Positions 26,617 through 35,256 of a stretch of 64,000 bases of DNA are shown here, piece after piece. Made by a program: the position numbers and the translations under genes. Position 1 is the stretch's first letter, and the number at the start of each line of letters is the position of its first letter. The DNA is from Verrucomicrobiales bacterium (GTDB lineage: Bacteria > Verrucomicrobiota > Verrucomicrobiia > Verrucomicrobiales > DEV007), in the NCBI GenBank assembly GCA_021648365.1, contig JAKISY010000003.1, positions 1 to 64,000 on the forward strand, read 5' to 3'. The notes beneath the pieces are model-generated. The model did no database searches and was not told where the DNA came from. It saw nothing but the letters and a program-made list of their open reading frames with translations.

Positions 26617-27339
26617 ATGGATCAAGGAGGGAAACATAATGCTGAGTTCGACGGTTATGCCGAGGATTACGACGATCAGCTGAATAAGGGGCTGAAACTG
26701 AGTGGTGAGGGCAAGAATTATTTTGCCGAGGGACGCATGCAGTGGTTGAGGGAAAGATTGCAAGTTCTTGGTGCGCAGTCAAAAACAGCTTTGGATTTTG
26801 GCTGTGGCACTGGCAGCGCGACGCCATTTTTTTCTGATTGCTTGGGAGTTGAGCGTCTGTGGGGGGTAGATCCCTCAAGTGATTCTCTAGAGGTGGCTCG
26901 TGAAACCTGGTCGGAGTACGAGGTTGATTTCACAGAGGGGAAAGAGGATCTGGAACAACCGGTAGATCTGGCTTTTTGCAATGGTGTGTTCCACCATATT
27001 GTGCCGGAAGAACGTGAAGCTGCGATGGATTATGTGTTTCGTAATGTGAAGGTGGGAGGCTATTTTGCGTTCTGGGAGAACAATCCTTGGAATCCAGTGA
27101 CACGATACGCGATGAGCAAGGTGCCTTTTGACGATGATGCGATTTTGCTGTGGCCAAGGGAGGCGAGGCAGCGATTACGTGCGGCTGGGTTTGAGGTATT
27201 AAGGACGGACTTTGTGTTTTATTTTCCAGGTTTTTTGAAAAGCTTGCGAAGAATTGAGCCAATGCTTTGTAAAATTCCCTTCGGTGGGCAGTATTTGGTT
27301 TTATGCCAGAAAAAGGGGCGGCAGCTTTTTAGGCCTTAG
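26617..27339 (+). CDS. Class I SAM-dependent methyltransferase
   Basis: A Rossmann methyltransferase (240 residues from ATG 26617). The glycine motif is ALDFGCGTGSATPFF, then LWGVDPSSDSLEVAR; the motif IV region is LAFCNGVFHHIVPEE. The frame is open to a TTG at 26569, but I prefer the ATG at 26617, which leaves room for divergent promoters between it and the lasso operon. Position suggests it belongs to the polysaccharide or lipid-modification genes downstream rather than to the lasso cluster, although a shared regulatory region is possible. Confidence 0.78.
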   Translation: MDQGGKHNAEFDGYAEDYDDQLNKGLKLSGEGKNYFAEGRMQWLRERLQVLGAQSKTALDFGCGTGSATPFFSDCLGVERLWGVDPSSDSLEVARETWSEYEVDFTEGKEDLEQPVDLAFCNGVFHHIVPEEREAAMDYVFRNVKVGGYFAFWENNPWNPVTRYAMSKVPFDDDAILLWPREARQRLRAAGFEVLRTDFVFYFPGFLKSLRRIEPMLCKIPFGGQYLVLCQKKGRQLFRP

Positions 27340-27368
27340 AGAAGAGGGCTTTTAAATACTGCGATCCC

Positions 27369-28502
27369 TTAGCCGTTGTCGCTTTTCTTGAAGACGTGGA
27401 TACCTAGTAAGCCAATAGCGAGCATGCTGGGTATGCTAATGAGGTGGATTCCAGGAATGAGAGCGTTGGATAAGTTGAGATTAGCAAAATCATTTAGTGC
27501 CCAGTTGAGCACTACGGCAGCAATGACTAGCCCCTCGATAGAAAAAAGAGCGAGTAAGAGAAAGAAAAGGCTGCCTTCGTCGATGGTTATGAGTTTTTGC
27601 GTCAGTCTGGAGGGCTGCTCTCTTTCGCGAAGAAACAAAACACAGGAGAATAAGTAAAGTTGGATGCCTGTTAGACCTGCTAATAAAAGTAGCGCTTTAC
27701 TATGCAGATCAAAAACATTGAGACCTAGCAGGTTGGTGGGACCGACTACCATGGCAGTGATTTGTAACAAGGTGCTGACAAAAACCAGAAACAGTCCGAT
27801 TTTTTCAAACAGTCGGGGGCGCTCGGACAGAATGAAGAGTAAATGACGCATGCCGTCGCGCCAGGTGCGCAGATGGGCGACACGACCTTCGGGACCTTTG
27901 CGCAGACCTGATGGGATTTCTACGGTTTTGGCGTCGTTTTTTAAAGCTTTGATAAGCAACTCGGAAGCAAACTCCATTCCGCTGGCGCGGATGTCCCATT
28001 GGGCGTAGGCGGTTTTGCGGATACAGCGGAAGCCTGAGTTGCAGTCGCTGAGATTGCCTTTGAATAGGATGTTGATCAAGCCGGTGAGTACCGGGGTGCC
28101 GAGATATCGGTGTAATGGCGGCATGGCGCCGTCTTCGATTTCGCCATTCATGCGCGAGGCGATCGACATGTCGGCATCGACTTCTTTGGCTTTCAGGTAA
28201 AGCGGCAGGCAATGCTCATATAGGTAAGTGCTGTCAGCATCGGCAAACATGACGTATTCACCCTCGGCGGCTTCGATACCTCCGCGTAGGGCGGCTCCAT
28301 ATCCGCGCTGGGGAACAGGGATGACTCGGGCTCCAAGCTCGGTGGCGATTTCTGCAGAGCGATCGGTGCTGCCGTTGTCGGCAACCACAATTTCGTATTT
28401 CACCGAACCATCGCCGCTATCGAGAGAAGTTTGCACCGCCTTGATGCATTCGGCTAGGGTGCCTTCTTCGTTGAGGCAAGGGAAAACAAAGGTGAGGTCC
28501 AT
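27369..28502 (-). CDS. Glycosyltransferase family 2, DPM1-like with membrane tail
   Basis: A polyprenyl-phosphate glycosyltransferase-like GT2. From the ATG at 28502, the protein is 377 residues; the longer frame to 28622 would overlap the divergent gene at 28596 and its extra 40 residues look random. The GT-A core opens MDLTFVFPCLNEEGTL, carries ADNGSTDRS, the DxD motif as MFADADSTY, and then GFRCIRKTAY. Four hydrophobic helices occupy the C-terminal third, so it is membrane anchored. Relatives move a sugar to undecaprenyl phosphate for use by GT-C enzymes such as the one at 15486. Confidence 0.87.
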   Translation of the reverse strand: MDLTFVFPCLNEEGTLAECIKAVQTSLDSGDGSVKYEIVVADNGSTDRSAEIATELGARVIPVPQRGYGAALRGGIEAAEGEYVMFADADSTYLYEHCLPLYLKAKEVDADMSIASRMNGEIEDGAMPPLHRYLGTPVLTGLINILFKGNLSDCNSGFRCIRKTAYAQWDIRASGMEFASELLIKALKNDAKTVEIPSGLRKGPEGRVAHLRTWRDGMRHLLFILSERPRLFEKIGLFLVFVSTLLQITAMVVGPTNLLGLNVFDLHSKALLLLAGLTGIQLYLFSCVLFLREREQPSRLTQKLITIDEGSLFFLLLALFSIEGLVIAAVVLNWALNDFANLNLSNALIPGIHLISIPSMLAIGLLGIHVFKKSDNG

Positions 28503-28595
28503 ATTGTATTTAAGGTATTGAGTTGTCTGATTGGCGTTGCCTTGCAGGCAAGCTGCATCTAGGTTGCGCGGTAACATTCCGCTATACTGTGAAAA

Positions 28596-29411
28596 ATGAA
28601 AGATATTGTTGAAAATCGTCAAAGAATTTCCCTAGGGAAGAAAGTAAAAATCGCGCTGCTTGCGCTGCGTGAGAATGGGATAGTGTGGACGGTTTGTCTG
28701 GCGGTTTATTATGCCTGCTCTGCGATTGCGACGAAGGCCTTTGCTCGGATGGATGCGTTGCGGAGGAAAAATCAGCTGCCGGGCTTGAACAGCGCGGCGA
28801 TGAATAAACTGATCTGGGAGAGTTGGGACTGGGGTGCGGGAGGCGAGGAGTGGAGTCCGTCACCGGAGTGGAAGCAGTCGGTGATTGATTGTGTGTTAAA
28901 AAAACATGTCAATAAGGGAGACCGGGTGTTGGAGATTGGTCCGGGCGGGGGGCGCTGGACGGAAGAGTTGCTGAATTTGGCAGAGAGTCTAAAGGGCGCA
29001 GATATTTCGGCTTCTTGTGTGGAGGCTTGCCAGCAGCGTTTTGCCGATGCTGGCAATGCGGAGTTTTTTGTCTCCAGTGGGCGGGATTTGGAAGGGGCGG
29101 AGGATGACAGCATCGACAGTTTGTGGTCTTTTGATGTGTTTGTGCATATCAACAAACCTGAACTGGAGGCTTATGCGGGTGAGTTTGTGCGGGTGTTGAA
29201 ATCCGGAGGCAAGGGGGTGTTGCACCACGGCACGGTGGGGGGAGAAAAGGGCGGCTGGCGCAGTAATGTGACGATCGAGGATATGACGCGGATTTTGACG
29301 GATGCAGGGCTGGAAGTGAAAGAGCAGTTCCAGACTTGGGAGGATGACAAGGGCACGGAATTTGAAGCGGGACTTTATCAGGATGCAATCACGGTGTTTG
29401 TGAAGAAGTAG
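28596..29411 (+). CDS. Class I SAM-dependent methyltransferase
   Basis: A 271-residue methyltransferase. Motif I is RVLEIGPGGGRWTEELL near residues 107-123, followed by ISASCVEACQQRF. Motif IV is DSLWSFDVFVHINKPELEAY, and then SGGKGVLHHGTV. The first 60 residues contain a hydrophobic segment (IVWTVCLAVYYACSAIATKAF) that may attach it to the membrane. It is divergent from the GT2 gene with about 90 bases between. Substrate unknown; sugar or lipid-carrier methylation fits the context. Confidence 0.8.
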   Translation: MKDIVENRQRISLGKKVKIALLALRENGIVWTVCLAVYYACSAIATKAFARMDALRRKNQLPGLNSAAMNKLIWESWDWGAGGEEWSPSPEWKQSVIDCVLKKHVNKGDRVLEIGPGGGRWTEELLNLAESLKGADISASCVEACQQRFADAGNAEFFVSSGRDLEGAEDDSIDSLWSFDVFVHINKPELEAYAGEFVRVLKSGGKGVLHHGTVGGEKGGWRSNVTIEDMTRILTDAGLEVKEQFQTWEDDKGTEFEAGLYQDAITVFVKK

Positions 29412-29447
29412 AGATGCATTCGCTTTTTTGTTAGGAGTGTAGGAATT

Positions 29448-30767
29448 TCACCAGCAGAGGCCGTGGTAGTGGGCGGGGAGGGTTTGCAGCTCGCGCCAGC
29501 CGTTGACGTCGATGAGGTGGTGTTGTTCGTTGAGTAGGGGGCGTAGCTCGTCGAGAGTGGCGCAGGGTTTGGAGATGACGAGGGTGCCTTGCGCGGGGAT
29601 GGCATCGCTGAGGTCTGTTTTTAATAGGGATTCTAAACCCGGCAGTTTGGCGGAGGCGTAACGTTTGTTCATGCCGACCAGGCTGTCGGGAGAGACGAGC
29701 GGGTCGTAGATGGTGACTTGGTAATCTTTTAGAAGTAGGGCGTGGGCGAGTTTGACAAGGGCGCTGCCGCGCAGGTCGTCGGTATTATTTTTGAAAGCGA
29801 TGCCGATCAGGGTGATGGATTTTTGTCCCGTCTGTTCGACTAATTTGATCAGGTGCTCGAGGTGGCTTTGGTTGCTGGGCAATAAGCTGTCGAGGGTGGG
29901 GGCGGCGACGTTGAGAGATCGGGCAAAGTGAGACAGGGCGCTGACGTCTTTGGGAAGGCAGGAGCCGCCGTAGGGGTTGCCGGGGCGCATGTAGTAGGAT
30001 GAGATGTTGAGTCGGGTGTCGCTGCAGAGTAGCTCCATGACTTTGGCGCCATCGGTGTCGAAGCCTTTGGCGATGCGGCCGATTTCGTTGGCAAAACTCA
30101 CTTTGGCGGCGTGAAAGGCGTTACAGGAATATTTTAGTAGTTCAGCGGCTTCGAGTTCGACGATGGCGATGCCGTCATCGAGGATGTGGGTGACGGGTTC
30201 ACGAACGATTTGCTCTTGTGCGGGGTCAAACACTCCGATGGCGGACAGGCTAGGGTCTTGGAAGTCGGCGATGGCGCTGCCTTGGCGTAGGAATTCGGGG
30301 AGAAAATAGATGGAGAGTTTACCACTGTCGATGAATGGGGCGAAGTGCTGTTGTGTTAGGCGGCGCACTGAGCCGGGCAGCATGGTGCTGCGGAAAACGA
30401 CGGCGTGTTTTTTACCGGAGTTTTCGAGCATGGCGGCGATTTGCTGGCAGACAGAATTGACAAAAGTGAGGTCGAGTTCGCCGGAGGCGGTCGAGGGGGT
30501 GCCAACGCAGATCAGTGAGATGTCGGTGGTGGCGGCGGCGTCGGGATCGATGGTGGCGCGGATATGGCCACCTTTCACTTGTTGATCGATCAATTCGTCC
30601 AGACCTGGCTCGCCGATGGGAGCTTGGCCGGCGTTGATTTTTGCGACTTTGTCTGCTTGCACATCGATGCCGGTGATGTCGTGTCCACGGGAGGCAAGGC
30701 AGGCTGCGGTGACGCTGCCTACGTAACCGAGGCCGAAGATGCTGATTTTTTGTGAAGTTTGGCTCAT
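29448..30767 (-). CDS. GDP-mannose 6-dehydrogenase-like (AlgD type) nucleotide sugar dehydrogenase
   Basis: A 439-residue UDP-Glc/GDP-Man dehydrogenase-family enzyme that oxidises a nucleotide sugar twice to the uronic acid. NAD binding: ISIFGLGYVGSVTAACL; catalytic Cys in YGGSCLPKDVSALSHF. Several blocks look more like AlgD than like UDP-glucose dehydrogenases: SCNAFHAAKVSFANEIG, LNISSYYMRPGNPYGG and the C-terminal GLCW. This suggests GDP-mannuronate, the alginate precursor. A mannose-6-phosphate isomerase gene lies at 35257. A UDP-sugar substrate cannot be excluded without alignment. Confidence 0.85.
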   Translation of the reverse strand: MSQTSQKISIFGLGYVGSVTAACLASRGHDITGIDVQADKVAKINAGQAPIGEPGLDELIDQQVKGGHIRATIDPDAAATTDISLICVGTPSTASGELDLTFVNSVCQQIAAMLENSGKKHAVVFRSTMLPGSVRRLTQQHFAPFIDSGKLSIYFLPEFLRQGSAIADFQDPSLSAIGVFDPAQEQIVREPVTHILDDGIAIVELEAAELLKYSCNAFHAAKVSFANEIGRIAKGFDTDGAKVMELLCSDTRLNISSYYMRPGNPYGGSCLPKDVSALSHFARSLNVAAPTLDSLLPSNQSHLEHLIKLVEQTGQKSITLIGIAFKNNTDDLRGSALVKLAHALLLKDYQVTIYDPLVSPDSLVGMNKRYASAKLPGLESLLKTDLSDAIPAQGTLVISKPCATLDELRPLLNEQHHLIDVNGWRELQTLPAHYHGLCW

Positions 30768-31130
30768 GCTGTGAGTTTTATGATTGTAATCGGCATTATT
30801 GATTGGAAAAGGCTTGTTTGAAAGTAAATTATCAGTGGTAAGGAAGTATTCGTGCGTTGATCATGGTGAAATGATGTATGGGAGTGTGGAGAGAAATGGG
30901 TAATGAATAATAAAAAACTTTAACTTTAACCACCGAGTGGGGGGCACCGGCGCCACGCGATGGGGTATATGAAAAGGTGGAAAGAGAAGAGATCATCACG
31001 CCCGCTTCGCTCAAGACGCAGAGCGCGCAGAGGAGGAGAAGAAATGAATTTGAAGGGGAGAACGGATTGCCAATCCGTGCCACGGTGTGAACAGTGGGCT
31101 TATAAAATTGACAATTTTAAATACTGAAAA
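30768..31130. other. Intergenic region with one unit A hairpin
   Basis: A 363-base gap between divergent genes. It contains a pair of GC-rich phrases (GGGGCACCGGCGCCACGC near 30948; GACGCAGAGCGCGCAGAGG near 31015) and one unit A REP-like hairpin (ACGGATTGCCAATCCGT then GCCACGGTG at 31057-31086). Both flanking promoters must lie here. No ORF in it looks real. Confidence 0.6.
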
Positions 31131-32276
31131 ATGCAGTGGGTATTCTGGGGCAGTTTGATTTTGGTGGTTTATACCTACATTGGGTATGCGGCTTTGCTTG
31201 CCTTGGTTTCTACCGTGAAGAGCCGTTGGTTCAGGCGGGAAGTGGTGGTGGAGGGAGGTTCGTTTCAGCCTTCGGTTTCGGTGGTGATGGTGGTGCACAA
31301 TGAAGAGTCGCGCATCAAGGTGCGACTTGAGAATCTGTTGCAATCGGATTATGGGATGTTGCAAGAGGTGTTGGTGATCTGTGATCGCTGTGATGACGAT
31401 ACGGCTCGTTTGGCGGAGGAGGCGGGGAGTTGTGTTAAGTCTGTAGATTTGCTGGAGGGAAAAAAGGGCAAGGCAGCAGGAGTGAATCAGGGTGTGTTGA
31501 TGGCGAGTGGAGAGATTGTGGTTTTGGTCGATGTGAGGCAGCGTTTTGCTGAAGATACCATTTCGCATTTGGTAGCTGCTTTTGTCGATGAGGAGGTGGG
31601 GGCGGTGAGTGGTAGTCTGGAGATTGAATCATCGAATCAAGTGGCGGGAGAGGGCTTGGATGTCTATTGGGAATTGGAGAAGTTTATTCGCAGAAAGGAA
31701 GCGGAGATTGCTTCGAGCATTGGCTGCACGGGCGCGGTTTATGCCTTGCGGAGGAAGGTGTATCAGCCGATCGCTGAAGATACCATTTTAGATGATGTGG
31801 TGATCCCGATGAAGATTGCGCTGGCTGGAAAGCGAGTCCTGTTTGATGCCGAGGCAAAAGCTTACGATCCGCAATCACTGGATCGGGCGTCTGAGCAGCG
31901 GCGTAAGGTGCGCACTTTGGCGGGAAATTGGCAAATGTTGTTCAGGCATCTCGGGTGGTTGTTACCGTGGAGAAACCCTTTGCTGTGGCAGTTGGTATCG
32001 CATAAATATTTGCGATTGCTGGGGCCGGTTTTTTTATTGGTGGCTTTGCTTTGTAACTTGATGTTGTTTGATGACGGCTGGTTCTATTGGATCACTTTTT
32101 TGTGGCAGGTGCTTTGTTATAGTTTGGGAATAGCGGGCATGTTTGAGCTTTCTTTTCTCTGGAAGCCTCTCAAGGTATTGGCTAAAATATCGAGTGGTTT
32201 TCTTTTTTTACAGATCTTGTGTGTGTTGGCTTTTTTCCGTTGGATGAAGGGGAGAAGTCGTGTGGGTGGTTGGTGA
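31131..32276 (+). CDS. Processive-type glycosyltransferase family 2, membrane protein
   Basis: A 381-residue GT2 with an N-terminal helix (residues 2-28), a cytoplasmic GT-A domain and three or four C-terminal helices. Motifs: SVVMVVHNEESRI, LVDVRQRF in place of the usual DxD, EDTILDDVVIP for the catalytic acid, and EQRRKVRTLAGNW matching the Q(R/Q)xRW element of polymer-forming synthases. This set is typical of enzymes that extend a polysaccharide through the membrane. It is followed after 9 bases by a deacetylase-like gene. Confidence 0.85.
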   Translation: MQWVFWGSLILVVYTYIGYAALLALVSTVKSRWFRREVVVEGGSFQPSVSVVMVVHNEESRIKVRLENLLQSDYGMLQEVLVICDRCDDDTARLAEEAGSCVKSVDLLEGKKGKAAGVNQGVLMASGEIVVLVDVRQRFAEDTISHLVAAFVDEEVGAVSGSLEIESSNQVAGEGLDVYWELEKFIRRKEAEIASSIGCTGAVYALRRKVYQPIAEDTILDDVVIPMKIALAGKRVLFDAEAKAYDPQSLDRASEQRRKVRTLAGNWQMLFRHLGWLLPWRNPLLWQLVSHKYLRLLGPVFLLVALLCNLMLFDDGWFYWITFLWQVLCYSLGIAGMFELSFLWKPLKVLAKISSGFLFLQILCVLAFFRWMKGRSRVGGW

Positions 32277-32285
32277 TTTTATTTT

Positions 32286-33380
32286 GTGATGTATAAAGCT
32301 TTTGATCAATGGTTGTTGCCGTATCTGATGCGTCGTCGTCGCCCACAGGTGTCGGGTGTGACGCATGTGATGATTGCTGTGTGTGATCACTTTGAGCCAA
32401 TGCATGATAGCGATCAAAAGGGGGCGGTGGAGCGGGTTGCTGAGTGGCAGCGACGTTTCCCTGCATTGATCAATCAGTTTGAGGATGCGGACGGGCAGCA
32501 TCCTAGGCATACTTTTTTTTATCCAGTGGAGCAGTATGATCGTCACTTGCTAGAGCTGTTGGCAGATTTGTGTCACCGCACGGGATCGGAGGTGGAGATT
32601 CATTTGCATCACGAAAATGATAACGAGGCGGGATTGGTGGCTGCGATTGAGCAGGGGAAAAAGGATCTGGTGGGACATGGTTTGTTGTCTCGAAATGAAA
32701 GGGGTGAAGTGGTGTATGGGTTTATTCATGGTAACTGGGCTTTGGATAACTCTCATCCCGAGGGCAAGGGCTGTGGTATAGATCAGGAGTTGGGGATATT
32801 GAAGCGCACGGGCTGTTGCGCGGATTTTACCATGCCTTCGGCGCCGCATCCGACGCAGACTAAGATGGTTAATTCTATTTATTACGGGCGAGATACGCCG
32901 TTACCTAAGTCGCATGATCGCGGGGTGCTGATGGAGCGGGGGCTGACAGGGGAGTTAATGGGGTCATCGAATCATCTGCTTTTGGTGCAAGGGCCTTTGG
33001 GGCTGAATTGGAAGCGGCGTAAGTGGGGGTTGATGCCACGGGTTGAGAACGCTGATTTGACGGGGAGTAACCCTCCGAGTGGTGCGCGCCTACAGCTTTG
33101 GCGGGATTTGGGGGTTCATGTCAAAGGCAAACCTGAGTGGGTGTTTATTAAGTTGCATACGCACGGGGGGATTCCGCAGAATTATGAGACTTTGTTGGGT
33201 GAGGAGATGCGGGATTTTCACAGCTCGATCAAGCAGGCGGCTGAGGCGGATCCTATGGTGAAGTTTCATTATGTGAGTGCTCGCGAGATGGTGAACATCG
33301 CGCATGCGGCGGAGCAGGGGGAAGAGGGGGAGCCTGGGGAGTATCGGGATTTTTGTTATCAGAAGGTCTACTGTGGATGA
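32286..33380 (+). CDS. Polysaccharide-deacetylase-like (NodB-fold) protein
   Basis: A 364-residue protein that looks like a divergent member of the glycoside hydrolase/deacetylase superfamily. THVMIAVCDHFEPMH opens the first strand with an acidic residue, EVEIHLHHENDN gives a His-rich metal-like motif, and YGFIHGNWALDNS and VFIKLHTHGGIP resemble later barrel motifs. No signal peptide is visible, so it may act in the cytoplasm. It follows the GT2 gene at 9 bases. I infer editing of a sugar polymer precursor; the metal ligands are not proven by sequence alone. Confidence 0.6.
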   Translation: MMYKAFDQWLLPYLMRRRRPQVSGVTHVMIAVCDHFEPMHDSDQKGAVERVAEWQRRFPALINQFEDADGQHPRHTFFYPVEQYDRHLLELLADLCHRTGSEVEIHLHHENDNEAGLVAAIEQGKKDLVGHGLLSRNERGEVVYGFIHGNWALDNSHPEGKGCGIDQELGILKRTGCCADFTMPSAPHPTQTKMVNSIYYGRDTPLPKSHDRGVLMERGLTGELMGSSNHLLLVQGPLGLNWKRRKWGLMPRVENADLTGSNPPSGARLQLWRDLGVHVKGKPEWVFIKLHTHGGIPQNYETLLGEEMRDFHSSIKQAAEADPMVKFHYVSAREMVNIAHAAEQGEEGEPGEYRDFCYQKVYCG

Positions 33381-33399
33381 TAAGAAAAAGTTGAGAGTG

Positions 33400-33577
33400 G
33401 GCGTGTTGGGGGATGTGGGACGTAATGGCATTGCGTGGGGCTTGTGTGGTTTGGGAGGGAGGAAACACGGATTGCCAATCCATGCCACTGCCAATCCATG
33501 CCACGTGGAGAAGAGGGCGTGTTGGGGGATGTGGCACGTAATGGCATTACGTGGGGCTTGGGGGGATGCCTGTCCTG
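33400..33577. repeat. REP-like hairpin cluster
   Basis: The gap between convergent genes holds unit B near 33419 (GACGTAATGGCATTGCGTG), unit A near 33466 with an immediately repeated half (CCAATCCATGCCACTG and then CCAATCCATGCCACGTGG), and a second unit B near 33535 (CACGTAATGGCATTACGTG, an almost perfect palindrome). The tandem half unit may be a slippage product. Confidence 0.8.
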
Positions 33578-34741
33578 CTATTTGGTGGTGAGTTTTAGGG
33601 TGGCGGCGACGGCGCGGTGTTGGGAGGGGCGTTTTTTTTCTGCTAAGCAACGCAGGCTTTGCCAGTTGTCGTCATAGAAAATATAATCGAGACGTAACCA
33701 TGGTCCTCCTAGGCTGAGGGGATTGCGGGTGGTTCCGGGGAAGGTGTAGCCAAAGCCGCTGCCTGAGGTTTTATGGGCGTCGCTTAAAAAGGAATCAAAA
33801 AGACGATGATTGTATCCTGCGTGTGGGGCATTGAAATCGCCTACAACGACCATTGGTAGGTCTTCTGCTTTGAGGACTTGGATCAGTGAGTCTGAAAGCG
33901 CTAGTCGATAGTCCCAGTAGAGTTGGTTGTCTCTGCGCTTCTCTGCCAAAGGGGTGCCAGGAATACCGATGATGCCGTAGAGAAACGCTCCTTTGCGGTA
34001 ATAAAGCAGGATGTCGCGCGGGGTAGGCAGATGCACGTCGTAAATGGCTACTCGGGTGCCGTCCCAGTCGATCTCGAAGCGGGTGGCGACAGTTTGTCTG
34101 TGACCGGTAAAGGGAGGGTAGGGAAAGGTCACTGGAGAGGTGCTGACAATGGGGTATTTGCTGAGTAGAGCGTATTCGCCTTGTTCGGCAGTGTAACTGA
34201 ATTCATTGTAACCGTTGCCTTCAGAGTAAAGCGAGCTTATACCACCTTCTTGAATCAGTAAAATATCAGGTTTGACCAAATTTTTGAAACGCTGAAGACG
34301 TCGGTTGCCTTGTTGCCCATGATTGTAAGAGACTAGGGTCAAGGTGTCGCTGCCTCGTTCGGACAGGGGGATGGGTTTGTCGGATCCCAAACGATAGCCC
34401 ATGACAGACCAGATAAAAATACAGGATGTGATGACTAGAGTCAGAAAGAGTCGACGCTGCCACAAAAGAGCGGGCAGGAGGATGAAGGGCATGGGGAGCA
34501 ACCAGGCTACCTGTGGCAGGTAGAGGATAAAAGCGAGGGTCAGGTTTTTTTCTCCGATGGATCGCAGGGAGGTGATCAGGATGAGTAAAAAAGCGACATA
34601 GGCGTAGCCGGAAAACGTCAGTAAACTTTTCAGTAGGCGGCGAGCTAATCTGCCAAATTGCGAGCGTGCGAGCGCATCCAACTGCTTTTCGTTGAGATTG
34701 GCAAGGTCTTCATTTGGATTGGAGGGTTCGGCATCCGGCAT
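33578..34741 (-). CDS. Endonuclease/exonuclease/phosphatase (EEP) family, membrane-anchored
   Basis: A 387-residue protein. Three hydrophobic helices lie in residues about 35-120. An EEP domain follows, with LVSYNHGQQGNRR, ILLIQEGG (metal-binding Glu), VAIYDVHLPTP, MVVVGDFNAPHAGYN (catalytic Asp-x-Asn), RLDYIFYDD and PSQHRAVAATL. The usual SDH triplet is SQH here, a change of the Asp that supports the general base His. The active domain probably faces the periplasm. Members act as phosphodiesterases on nucleic acids, lipids or sugar phosphates; substrate unknown. Confidence 0.78.
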   Translation of the reverse strand: MPDAEPSNPNEDLANLNEKQLDALARSQFGRLARRLLKSLLTFSGYAYVAFLLILITSLRSIGEKNLTLAFILYLPQVAWLLPMPFILLPALLWQRRLFLTLVITSCIFIWSVMGYRLGSDKPIPLSERGSDTLTLVSYNHGQQGNRRLQRFKNLVKPDILLIQEGGISSLYSEGNGYNEFSYTAEQGEYALLSKYPIVSTSPVTFPYPPFTGHRQTVATRFEIDWDGTRVAIYDVHLPTPRDILLYYRKGAFLYGIIGIPGTPLAEKRRDNQLYWDYRLALSDSLIQVLKAEDLPMVVVGDFNAPHAGYNHRLFDSFLSDAHKTSGSGFGYTFPGTTRNPLSLGGPWLRLDYIFYDDNWQSLRCLAEKKRPSQHRAVAATLKLTTK

Positions 34742-34799
34742 GCGTGTGGGCGGCGTTTGAAGGCCTGAACGGGGTTGAATAAGATAGGCTGCTTACATC

Positions 34800-35084
34800 C
34801 TATCTAGGCGTTTTGCTTGTCGGTTTCTGTTGTGCTTCTATGCTCGGTTTCTCGAGGGTAGGCTTTTTGTCAGGATCGATCATTTTGGGTTTGGTGGTGT
34901 CAATCGTGCTTTGTGAAGCTGGGGGATTGATCTCCTTATTATCTTTTTGTTTTTTTAGCCAGAGACCGATGCCTAGCATGGTTAGGATAAAGAGGGCTAA
35001 TAACATCACGAGAGCTTCCAGTGCTGTGAAGGCACGGAGGCGGCTGTGGGCAGGTTGACGGAGAGAGGGCGTGATTAGATTCAT
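34800..35084 (-). CDS. Small prepilin-like membrane protein
   Basis: A 94-residue protein. A positively charged N-terminal stretch ends in RLRAFTALEALVMLLALFIL. The A-FTALE junction followed by about 17 hydrophobic residues matches the type IV prepilin/pseudopilin cleavage and methylation site, although the residue before the Phe is Ala rather than Gly. The rest (residues 45-94) is a charged, Lys/Pro-rich tail rather than a pilin head domain. It could be a minor pseudopilin-like protein or just a single-pass membrane protein. Confidence 0.55.
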   Translation of the reverse strand: MNLITPSLRQPAHSRLRAFTALEALVMLLALFILTMLGIGLWLKKQKDNKEINPPASQSTIDTTKPKMIDPDKKPTLEKPSIEAQQKPTSKTPR

Positions 35085-35256
35085 TTTGTAAGAAAGAGGG
35101 AGCCGAAGTTTAGAGGCGCGCGAACAAAACTAAGGATCTTAGATAAAAGAGTTTGTTTGTAAATATGATGTAGAGTAATGAAATCGGGTTGTAATAGGAA
35201 TGACGACAAAGATACAGCAGGTTTTAATATTTTAGCAAGTGAATCAAGGATAAGAA

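Noticed and set aside
28502..28622. Forty-residue N-terminal extension of the GT2 gene
   Set aside because: Would overlap the divergent methyltransferase start, and the residues do not resemble the family start.
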